Source: Thermoleophilum album
GTDB lineage: Bacteria; Actinomycetota; Thermoleophilia; Solirubrobacterales; Thermoleophilaceae
Length of the DNA: 64,000 nt
Assembly (NCBI RefSeq): GCF_900108055.1
Contig: NZ_FNWJ01000001.1
Coordinates: forward strand, 744,001-808,000
Direction of reading: 5' to 3'
The position numbers and the translations under genes are program-made. The notes beneath the pieces were generated by a model. The model was given only the letters and a program-made list of their open reading frames with translations. It had not been told where the DNA came from and searched no databases. Below, in pieces: positions 1 to 6,376 of the stretch. Position 1 is the first letter of the stretch. The number at the start of each line of letters is the position of its first letter.

Positions 1-2
1 AC

Positions 3-1022
3 TACACCGACGCCTACTTCAACTTCACGAAGCGCCTGCTTGAAGAGCGCGGTATGCGCCCGCGCGTGACCATGCAGGTCTTTCAGAAGCACCACTCGGT
101 GCTCGGCGGCATCGACGAGGCGATTGCCGTGCTCAAGTTGTGCTCAGGGCGCCGGCGGCCGGACGGCAGCTGGCAGGACGGCTGGCCCGAGCTCGAGGTT
201 TACGCGCTCCACGAGGGCGACGAAATCGCCCCGTGGGAGACGGTGATGCTGATCGAGGGTGATTACTCGCTGTTCGCGCACCTCGAAACCGTCTATCTGG
301 GCTGTCTGGCGCGACGAACGCTGATCATGCGCAACGTGCGCGAGGTGGTGGAAGCGGCGCGCGGCAAACCGATCCTCTACTTCCCCGCGCGCCACGACCA
401 CTGGCTGGTGCAAACGGGAGACGGCTGGGCTGCGCACGTCGCGGGGGCGCTCGGCGTGTCGACCGACGCGCAAGCGTCGTGGTGGGGCGGTCGCGGTATG
501 GGCACCGTGCCGCACGCGCTGATCGCCGCCTTCGGCGGCGACACCGTCGCTGCTGCGCGCGCCTTCGCCGAGCGCTACCACCGGGAGATGAACGTCGTTG
601 TGCTCGTCGACTTCCAGAACGACTGTTGTCGCACGGCTGTCGAGGTGGCGGACGCGCTCGGCGAGCAGCTGTGGGGCGTGCGCCTCGACACCTCGGGGAC
701 GATGGTCGACCGCTGTCTGTGGGACGAGATGGGCGAGTTCGACCCGCGCGGAGTCAATCCGCGGCTGGTCGAGAAGGTGCGCACCGCCCTCGACCGCGCC
801 GGCCACGAGCGGGTGAAGATCGTCGTATCGGGCGGCTTCAACGCCGAGCGCATCCGCCTGTTCGAGGAGCTGGGCGTGCCCGCTGACGCCTACGGCGTCG
901 GCTCGGCTCTGCTGCGGGGCGAAAACGACTTCACCGCCGACGTGGTGCGGGTCGATGGACGCCCTTGCGCGAAAGCGGGGCGTCGCTACAAGCCGAACCC
1001 GCGGCTCGAGCGGGTCGAGTAG
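3..1022 (+). CDS. nicotinate phosphoribosyltransferase-like protein, 5' end outside window
   Basis: About 339 C-terminal residues are visible; the frame is already open at the first bases (reading YTDAYFNFTK), so the start lies to the left. The best match is the alpha/beta-barrel nicotinate/quinolinate phosphoribosyltransferase family, which joins nicotinate and PRPP to make nicotinate mononucleotide for NAD salvage in the cytoplasm. Supporting segments are the N-terminal TDAYFNFTKRLLEE helix, the barrel strands VLVDFQND and GVRLDTSG with acidic ends, and the glycine-rich VVSGGF and GVGSALL strands expected to bind phosphate. The protein ends cleanly at a TAG. Nothing visible links it to the accessory pocket that follows. 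Family assignment is fairly firm; the exact substrate is inferred. Confidence 0.72.
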   Translation, partial: YTDAYFNFTKRLLEERGMRPRVTMQVFQKHHSVLGGIDEAIAVLKLCSGRRRPDGSWQDGWPELEVYALHEGDEIAPWETVMLIEGDYSLFAHLETVYLGCLARRTLIMRNVREVVEAARGKPILYFPARHDHWLVQTGDGWAAHVAGALGVSTDAQASWWGGRGMGTVPHALIAAFGGDTVAAARAFAERYHREMNVVVLVDFQNDCCRTAVEVADALGEQLWGVRLDTSGTMVDRCLWDEMGEFDPRGVNPRLVEKVRTALDRAGHERVKIVVSGGFNAERIRLFEELGVPADAYGVGSALLRGENDFTADVVRVDGRPCAKAGRRYKPNPRLERVE

Positions 1023-1168
1023 CACGCTTCCTGATCACGAGCCGATGGGCCGGGGATTTCCGCTCCATTACCCTTGCCGCTCCCCGCGGTGGGCGCGAGC
1101 TTCACGAGCACGATCCGTCGCTCCGCAGCCTGGCGCGCGATCGCCCAGCGAGGCTGTCTGCCGCGCTT

Positions 1169-1564
1169 TCAGCGCCCAGAGAGACACTCGCCGATCGCGC
1201 CGATCGACGCGACCACAAACGCGATTCCCGAGACAAGATCGGCTCGCCCGGTGCGCGTTGACTCGCTAACCAATGCGGCCCCTATCGCCAAGCCGGACGC
1301 GAGCGACGCAGCTTGGAGCGGGAAGCGCTGGCTGTCCGGGCGCCGCACGAAGGGTGCGCGCAACCTCCCGGGCTCCCGCCGCGCACACAGAATCAACTCC
1401 GCGGTCGCCATCAGCCCGCAAAGCACACCTGCAGCGAGGCTCAGCCCGGAACCGGTGACAGCGCCAGAAATTACCCATACTGGTAGTCCCAGAAGAAGGA
1501 CGAACAGGACCGCATACCACCTCACCCACGCGACTGCCCTGCTCACGAGCCCCGCTTCACCCAT
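1169..1564 (-). CDS. small four-helix membrane protein, unknown function
   Basis: Not recognised as a named family. About 131 residues with four likely membrane segments (roughly residues 10-33, 37-57, 78-95 and 103-124) and a basic loop in the middle. I chose the ATG at 1564, not the GTG at 1579, because it sits one base after the TGA of the upstream 47-codon ORF (TGA-G-ATG), a translational-coupling arrangement. It is the last gene of a minus-strand series of small membrane proteins lying downstream of a secreted protein with a bacteriocin-like tail. Position and topology suggest an immunity-type protein, but no motif proves this. GC and codon use look lower than in flanking genes. Confidence 0.5.
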   Translation of the reverse strand: MGEAGLVSRAVAWVRWYAVLFVLLLGLPVWVISGAVTGSGLSLAAGVLCGLMATAELILCARREPGRLRAPFVRRPDSQRFPLQAASLASGLAIGAALVSESTRTGRADLVSGIAFVVASIGAIGECLSGR

Positions 1565-1565
1565 C

Positions 1566-1709
1566 TCACCCCCAGACACCGTTCAAAATGGCGAATACGG
1601 GTGAACATAAAGGGTCGACGACGATCGGGTAGGTTTGGGTCCCTTCGGGTGAAGGCGGAAGTGGGCGAGCACGACTCTGCGTTTGTGGGCGCCTTCTCAC
1701 GTTAGTCAT
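1566..1709 (-). CDS. 47-residue ORF with a YPIVVDP pre-tip junction, possible toxin-tip remnant
   Basis: This ORF begins at an ATG overlapping the last codons of the upstream membrane protein (the stop TAA at 1702-1704 lies inside its start region) and ends in a TGA one base before the next ATG. Its middle reads EGTQTYPIVVDP, repeating the WAYPIVVDP junction of the larger frameshifted gene at 2767-3398. The final residues are short and hydrophobic (VFAILNGVWG). It may be the debris of a second secreted protein's C-terminal cassette, or a real small peptide kept in the operon by coupling. No signal peptide is visible. Confidence 0.4.
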   Translation of the reverse strand: MTNVRRRPQTQSRARPLPPSPEGTQTYPIVVDPLCSPVFAILNGVWG

Positions 1710-2070
1710 GTGGGGGCCCGTAGTCGAGTACCATCCTAACGAGTCTTAATGCAAGACTGCCCAACGCGAACACAGCTATCCCCGCAATCACTTGTGACAA
1801 GTACTCCGGCAAAGCAAGAGCCATCTGAAGAAGGCGACCCCCGAGTAACAAGCCGCCTAAAAACGGAAGCGTTCGTATGGCTGCGCTAGCGAGTCGCCTG
1901 AAGTACAGGCCGAACCACGAGCCTGCAGCGTCGTCATAAGCCGGCACAGCGGACGTGATCCCAACTAGCGCAATGATCCACATCCGCTCGTTTTTCGAAA
2001 CGGCTGTGAGGTAATCCAGTCGCTCTAGTACGACAGAAGCAGCACCACTTGTGAGAAGTATGATAACCAT
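1702..2070 (-). CDS. small four-helix membrane protein, unknown function
   Basis: Unrecognised 122-residue hydrophobic protein, starting at the ATG at 2068-2070. A stop codon lies only a few codons upstream in frame, so the start is well bounded, although no convincing ribosome-binding site is visible. Likely membrane segments are near residues 1-15, 29-46, 63-84 and 92-115, with a short C-terminal tail rich in charged residues. It overlaps the start of the 47-codon ORF downstream, so the three cistrons between 1169 and 2070 look like one transcript. Its size and topology resemble the other two membrane proteins of the pocket, although the sequences are not obviously similar. Immunity function is only a hypothesis from context. 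Confidence 0.5.
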   Translation of the reverse strand: MVIILLTSGAASVVLERLDYLTAVSKNERMWIIALVGITSAVPAYDDAAGSWFGLYFRRLASAAIRTLPFLGGLLLGGRLLQMALALPEYLSQVIAGIAVFALGSLALRLVRMVLDYGPPHD

Positions 2071-2322
2071 AAATCGTGCCGAGCGCGATCACGACAGGCG
2101 GCTAAAGAGAAACACAAGTGAAGTAGAGGCCTCCCGATTCGAGCTCACGCCATTTGAGCCATGTCTATCCATTGCGATCAAAGCAGAGCTAGGCGTGTTA
2201 CCCGAAGAGCGCGCCTACGACACAACCAGCGGCGGCCGCGAGCGCAAGCGCGCGCGCGGACCCCGCGGCCCTTGAATTCCTGCGCCAAAGATACTTGTAG
2301 TGGCGCGCTTCGCGCGTGCCGA
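2071..2322. other. 252-bp gap inside the accessory pocket, no convincing gene
   Basis: Mixed AT-rich and very GC-rich sequence. A minus-strand frame ending near 2198 gives an Ala/Gly-rich C-terminus (AAAAGCVVGALFG), faintly like the tail of the gene at 2767-3398. It lacks a credible start and overlaps the neighbouring membrane protein in a different frame. I see no clear promoter or terminator. Confidence 0.4.
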
Positions 2323-2697
2323 TCACTGTCGCTGCGTGAAGTAGCGGCGGGCACCGTGCCGCAAGTAAAACTCGAAAGCGAAAGCGGACACCAGTAACCA
2401 AAAAAGCCATGAAGCAAGATGCACAATACTACCCCGCTCAATACCTAGCAGGGGTATTGCGTAATACGAGATGAAGGCGTAAACAAACGCGATCACCGCT
2501 CCTCTCCAACCAGCGGCACCTTGCTCACGTGCGGGCCGCTTCTTCCGCACGACCTTCTCGTAGACCGCAAAGGCAATAATGAAAAGCGCCGAAAGAGCCT
2601 CGGGCAGAAAACTAGATCCCTGTCCAAGCGCCTCCGCTAGGCGAAAAGGCGTAGCGGTCAGGGCCACCACGAGTAGCGTATCCTTCCACGTAAGCAC
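2323..2697 (-). CDS. small four-helix membrane protein, candidate immunity protein
   Basis: A 124-residue protein starting at GTG (2695-2697) behind a strong AGGAGG (complement of 2707-2712), about nine bases upstream, so this start is well supported. Four hydrophobic segments are visible near residues 6-24, 30-47, 65-84 and 92-113. A highly basic loop (KVVRKKRP) lies between the second and third. It is the first gene downstream of the frameshifted secreted protein with the glycine-zipper tail, about 70 bases away and on the same strand. Immunity proteins of pore-forming peptides are often small multi-span membrane proteins, hence the suggestion. No family motif confirms it. Confidence 0.58.
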   Translation of the reverse strand: MLTWKDTLLVVALTATPFRLAEALGQGSSFLPEALSALFIIAFAVYEKVVRKKRPAREQGAAGWRGAVIAFVYAFISYYAIPLLGIERGSIVHLASWLFWLLVSAFAFEFYLRHGARRYFTQRQ

Positions 2698-2766
2698 CGC
2701 GGGACGCCTCCTAACTGAGCCTTAGCTAGTTTCTTATGGCGCGTGTCTGCCTATAGTGGCCGGAGT

Positions 2767-3398
2767 CTAGAAGGGATTGAGACCGCTGAGGATGCCAGCG
2801 CCGCAACCGATCGCTGCTCCAGCCCATCCACCGCCGCGAAGCGCCCCGGCCGCACCTCCTACGGCGCAACCCCAAGCAGCTTTCCCTAATTTGCGTAGCC
2901 ACTTCGGGTCCACGACGATCGGGTATGCCCAGTCGCCGGTGGTGTGGGGGACGTGGAGGGTGAGGGTGTTGCCGTTCACGCTCGCGGTCACCGGCACAGG
3001 GTTGCCGTTCGCATCGTAGGCTTGCGGTGGGGTTGCGACCGCCACCGGGTTGCCGTCAGGGTCGACGATAGCGACCGCCCCCGAGTCGAGCAAAACAAGC
3101 CGCTGCCCCTCGCCCCGCAGATCGACGGTGTAGCTGTAATCCTCAGGCGACTCGGGGCCGCGGATCTGCACGAACGTCTCCAAACCAAGCGGGTTTGCCC
3201 GCACAACCTGGTCCGCACCCGGCTGGGTGTTCGCATAAACGACCGCGTCACCCGCCCGCACCCCGCGGTCCGCTGCTGGCGAAACGTCCTGCGGCCTGAC
3301 CACAAGATCCGGGGCGTCCCCCGCACCCTCAAGCGGGAACCCGCCCCCGCGACAACACACACCGCCAAACAAGCGGCACGCGAGCGAGAAATCCTCAA
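2767..3398 (-). pseudogene. secreted protein with RHS/wall-type pre-tip domain and glycine-zipper tail, frameshifted
   Basis: Two frames must be joined. From TTG at 3396-3398, behind AGGAGG (complement of 3403-3408), one frame encodes a signal peptide: RISRSR, then the hydrophobic AACLAVCVVAGAG. The frame then changes by one base within a G-rich run (3339-3348) into a second frame that starts FPLEGAGDAPDLVV and stays open to 2767. The body contains repeated beta-type motifs (IVDPDGNPVAV, YDANGNPVPV) and the WAYPIVVDP junction seen in large actinobacterial wall/RHS-like proteins. The tail is rich in Gly and Ala with two well-spaced Cys (WGCAVGG, AIGCGAG) and ends GLNPF, resembling two-Cys glycine-zipper bacteriocins. 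It may be a broken gene, a sequencing error, or a switchable gene. Pore-forming function is inferred. Confidence 0.55.
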
Positions 3399-3440
3399 GA
3401 AACCTCCTCTAAACCAGAACCGAACCTTGCCGCGCAAACC

Positions 3441-3469
3441 AATAAACGAGAGAGAGAGAGAGACGTCAA
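3441..3469 (-). promoter_or_regulatory. sigma-70-type promoter with a dinucleotide-repeat spacer
   Basis: On the minus strand, TTGACG (complement of 3464-3469) and TTTATT (complement of 3441-3446) are separated by exactly 17 bases (3447-3463). The spacer is (TC)8 followed by G. Matches to consensus are five of six at -35 and four of six at -10. The ribosome-binding site (3403-3408) and TTG start (3398) follow at a normal leader length. Gain or loss of one repeat unit would change the spacing to 19 or 15 bases. Confidence 0.6.
3448..3463. repeat. (GA)8 dinucleotide microsatellite
   Basis: Sixteen bases of perfect GA repeat on the plus strand (TC on the minus strand), lying between the two promoter hexamers of the secreted-protein gene. 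Perfect repeats this long are unusual in the rest of this window. Confidence 0.9.
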
Positions 3470-3653
3470 GACCAAAACACAAAAAATTCACGCGCCAGGG
3501 GCGAGCGGCAGCACAACCGGCAGCTCCGGCTCTCAGGAGCGCGAAGCACCGACGCTCCGGGCCCCCTCCTGCCGCAGGCCGGGGCGACCCGAGCGACAGT
3601 GGTTGACACCTCCCGCTGGCGGCTTTTCGCGCGAACCGCCATCCTTGATCGAG

Positions 3654-5186
3654 ATGACGGCGGCGGGTATCGACGTGGCGGGCATCGATCTGAGGCAGCT
3701 CCAGGACATCGCGATCACCTGGCTGCCGATCGTCTTCATGGGGCTGATCGCAGTAGTGCTCTTGATGACCCTGCGCTACATGCCCCGCACCAAGCCGCAG
3801 ACGCTCAAGCCCGAGTCAGCTGGGTCGGTGCGTTGGGACGACGTCGCGGGTGTCGACGAGGCAAAGGAAGAGTTGCGCGAGGTCGTCGAGTTCCTGCGCG
3901 ACCCGCGCCGCTTCCGCAAGCTCGGCGCGCGCGTGCCCAAGGGCGTCTTGCTGCACGGGCCGCCGGGGACCGGCAAGACGCTGTTGGCGAAAGCCGTCGC
4001 CAACGAGGCCGGGGCGGCCTTCTTCGCGCAGTCGGCGTCGTCGTTCGTCGAGATGTTCGCCGGCCTCGGCGCGGCGCGCATCCGTCGGCTCTTCCGCGCC
4101 GCCCGCAAAGCAGCGCCAGCGATCGTCTTCATCGACGAGCTCGACGCCGTCGGTGCCACCCGCGGCCGCGACATCTCCGGCGAGAAGGACCAGACCCTCA
4201 ACCAGCTGCTCGTCGAGCTCGACGGCTTCTCCGAGCACGAAGACGTCGTCGTGATCGCCGCCTCCAACCTGATCGAAAAGCTCGACCCCGCGCTGCTCCG
4301 CCCTGGCCGCTTCGACCGCCGGATCTTCGTAGCCCCACCCGACCTCCGCGGCCGCAAAGCGATCCTGCGGGTCCACGCACGTGGCAAGCCGCTCGCGGGG
4401 GGCGTCGACCTCGACCTCGTCGCGCGCCAGACCAGCGGACTCACCGGCGCCGACCTCGCCAACATCTGCAACGAGGCGGCGATCTTCGCGGCGCGCGACG
4501 GCCGGACGGTGATCACCCGGCGCGACTTCGACCGCGCGATCGAGCGGGTAATCGCGGGTGCCGAGTCGCGCCGCGCGTTGACCGAGCGCGAAAAGCGCGT
4601 CGTCGCCTACCACGAAGCCGGCCACGCGCTCTGCTCGGAGCTCTTGCCGCGCGTCGAGAAGGTGCATCGGATCTCGATCGTGCCGCGCGGGCGCGCGCTC
4701 GGCTACACCCTCAACCTGCCCGAGGAAGACCGCTATCTGAAAACGCGGGAAGAGCTCATCGACTACATGGTCGTGCTGCTCGGCGGCCGCGCCGCCGAAC
4801 AAGAAGTGTTTGGCGAGGTGACGACCGGCGCTGCCGACGATCTGCGCAAGGTCCACGAGATCAGCCGCGCGATGATCGCCGAGTACGGGATGGGCAGCCA
4901 GTTGCGGGCGAAGCAAGTGCCGACCGACGACTACTCGCTCTCGGACGCCACGCGTCGCCTGGTCGACGAAGAGCAACTGGAGCTGGCGGCGCTCGCCGAA
5001 CGGCGGGCGCGGGCGATCGTCCAAGAGCACCGCGACCGTCTCGACGCCCTCGCCCTGGCGCTGCTCGAACGGGAGACCCTCGAACGTCGTGACATCGAGG
5101 CGCTGATCGGAAATAGCGCCAAGCGGCCAGTGGCTGCCGACCGTGAGGACCTCGACACCCAGGCGCTCGCGCGTGGTCGCGGTTAG
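3654..5186 (+). CDS. ftsH: short-form FtsH/AAA+ zinc metalloprotease
   Basis: Membrane-bound ATP-dependent protease that unfolds and degrades misfolded membrane and soluble proteins. I start at ATG 3654 (510 residues); a longer TTG frame from 3603 adds an unlikely N-terminus. One membrane helix (about residues 20-41, ITWLPIVFMGLIAVVLL) precedes the AAA+ module: Walker A GPPGTGKT, Walker B FIDELDA, and the second region of homology RPGRFDRR. The protease domain has the HEAGH zinc motif and a third-ligand segment TTGAADDL. Typical FtsH has two helices around an external domain and about 600-650 residues; this one lacks that external domain. The pore loop reads MFAGLGA instead of the usual FVG. 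The gene is followed 11 bases later by the epimerase. Confidence 0.88.
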   Translation: MTAAGIDVAGIDLRQLQDIAITWLPIVFMGLIAVVLLMTLRYMPRTKPQTLKPESAGSVRWDDVAGVDEAKEELREVVEFLRDPRRFRKLGARVPKGVLLHGPPGTGKTLLAKAVANEAGAAFFAQSASSFVEMFAGLGAARIRRLFRAARKAAPAIVFIDELDAVGATRGRDISGEKDQTLNQLLVELDGFSEHEDVVVIAASNLIEKLDPALLRPGRFDRRIFVAPPDLRGRKAILRVHARGKPLAGGVDLDLVARQTSGLTGADLANICNEAAIFAARDGRTVITRRDFDRAIERVIAGAESRRALTEREKRVVAYHEAGHALCSELLPRVEKVHRISIVPRGRALGYTLNLPEEDRYLKTREELIDYMVVLLGGRAAEQEVFGEVTTGAADDLRKVHEISRAMIAEYGMGSQLRAKQVPTDDYSLSDATRRLVDEEQLELAALAERRARAIVQEHRDRLDALALALLERETLERRDIEALIGNSAKRPVAADREDLDTQALARGRG

Positions 5187-5197
5187 ACTGCCCGCTC

Positions 5198-5605
5198 GTG
5201 TTCGGGCGGATCGATCACATCGGCGTCGCGGTCACTGACCTCGACGCCGCTGTCGCGCTCTACGAGCAGACCTTCGGAATGCCGGTCGCTCATCGCGAGA
5301 CGGTCGAGTCGTTCGGGGTGGAGGCGGTGCTCTTGGACGTCGGCGAGAGTCACGTCGAGCTCCTTCGACCGGTCAGCGACGACAGCGCGATCGCGCGCTT
5401 CCTCGAACGCAACGGGCCCGGCTTGCACCACGTCGCCTACGCGACCGACGACATCGAGGCCGCCCTTGAGCGCTGCCGTGCTGCGGGCTTGCGGCTGATC
5501 GACGAGCGCCCGCGGCGCGGTATCCGCAACAGCCGGGTCGCGTTCCTGCATCCAAAAGCTGTCGGTGGCGTGCTCACCGAGCTCGTGCAGCCGGCTGCGC
5601 ACTGA
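5198..5605 (+). CDS. mce: methylmalonyl-CoA epimerase
   Basis: A 135-residue vicinal-oxygen-chelate (glyoxalase fold) protein that interconverts the 2R and 2S forms of methylmalonyl-CoA, linking propionate and odd-chain or branched fatty acid breakdown to succinyl-CoA. It starts at GTG with RIDHIGVAVTDLDAAV, and a second half carries GLHHVAYATDDIEAAL. The His pair and the Glu residues in ESHVELL and LTELVQP are the expected metal ligands. Length is typical for the family. It lies between ftsH and a short conserved protein on the same strand with tight spacing, suggesting cotranscription. Confidence 0.85.
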   Translation: MFGRIDHIGVAVTDLDAAVALYEQTFGMPVAHRETVESFGVEAVLLDVGESHVELLRPVSDDSAIARFLERNGPGLHHVAYATDDIEAALERCRAAGLRLIDERPRRGIRNSRVAFLHPKAVGGVLTELVQPAAH

Positions 5606-5608
5606 GGA

Positions 5609-5836
5609 GTGAAATTGGCGGAGCTCCGTAGCGTCGACGTCGGCTTCCACGGAGGTCAGGTTTTGACGCTGCGCCTGAGCGAAGAAGAACGCTCGGCGCT
5701 GGTCGATGCGGTACGTGCCGCCGGCGAGGGCCGCTCGTTGCATACCGTGCGTTCGCCCGACGCCGAAGTGGTGCTCGATCTCGCCCGCGTCGCCTACGTG
5801 CGCTGCGAGCTCGAAGAGCAGCGCGTCGGCTTCTAA
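5609..5836 (+). CDS. conserved small protein of unknown function
   Basis: A 75-residue soluble protein starting at GTG three bases after the epimerase stop, with GAGG just upstream. It reads as two short beta-rich halves (VGFHGGQVLTLRLSEEE and VVLDLARVAYVRCE), with an amphipathic helix between. I do not recognise a named family; the layout is reminiscent of small actinobacterial DUF3107-like proteins, but that is a loose comparison. The tight coupling to mce suggests a real gene. Confidence 0.6.
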   Translation: MKLAELRSVDVGFHGGQVLTLRLSEEERSALVDAVRAAGEGRSLHTVRSPDAEVVLDLARVAYVRCELEEQRVGF

Positions 5837-5899
5837 GGCTCGGTCCGGGGCGCGCTGATCCGCTTCCCGCAGTCGCTCGACCGCCTCGAATCACCCGCC

Positions 5900-6376
5900 G
5901 TGGCTGCCGCGGTTGGCATTGTCCGGGGGACGGCGCTAGAGAGCGCCGCGCGCGTCGCCGCAACGTTCGGGGAGTACGGCCTCGGCTGGTTGCTGTTGGC
6001 AATAGGTGGCGCTGGCTGCAGCGCGATCCGTGGCGATATGCGCGCGGCGCGACGCTGGCTTGCGGCTGCCCGCGCGGTCGTGCTCGCCTTCCTCGCCTCG
6101 CAAGTGATCAAACGGCTGGTCCGCCGGCGCCGCCCTGGCGCCAAGCTTGCGCGCGTGAAGCTGTACTCCGATCGCTCGTTCCCGTCCGCCCACGCTGCCT
6201 GCGCAGCGGCCTTCGCCAGGTCCGCCCCCTACCGCTCAGCTGCCGCCGCCGTGGCGAAGCTGGCGGCGGCCTGGGTCGCCCTTTCCCGATTCCTCGTTGG
6301 GGTGCACTATCCGAGCGACGTCGCTGTCGGCTTGGCCATCGGTGCGCTGATCGGACGGGAGGTAGTCGAGCGGTGA
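5900..6376 (+). CDS. PAP2-family membrane phosphatase
   Basis: A 158-residue membrane protein of the type-2 phosphatidic acid phosphatase family, which removes phosphate from lipid phosphates such as phosphatidate or polyprenyl pyrophosphate. The three signature motifs are present: KRLVRRRRP (KX6RP), FPSAHAA (PSGH-type) and SRFLVGVHYPSD (SRX5HX3D). Several hydrophobic segments alternate with basic loops. The GTG at 5900 is the annotated start; the frame is open for about 20 more codons upstream, so the N-terminus could be slightly longer. Its stop overlaps the start of ychF by four bases (GTGA), implying translational coupling. Confidence 0.82.
   Translation: MAAAVGIVRGTALESAARVAATFGEYGLGWLLLAIGGAGCSAIRGDMRAARRWLAAARAVVLAFLASQVIKRLVRRRRPGAKLARVKLYSDRSFPSAHAACAAAFARSAPYRSAAAAVAKLAAAWVALSRFLVGVHYPSDVAVGLAIGALIGREVVER

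Noticed and set aside
2198-2410. Ala/Gly-rich minus-strand ORF as a second bacteriocin-like tip
   Set aside because: Its tail is suggestive, but it has no start signal, overlaps a better-supported membrane gene and may reflect GC-rich sequence only.
3816-5030. 404-residue minus-strand ORF opposite ftsH
   Set aside because: Antisense shadow with no signal or motif.
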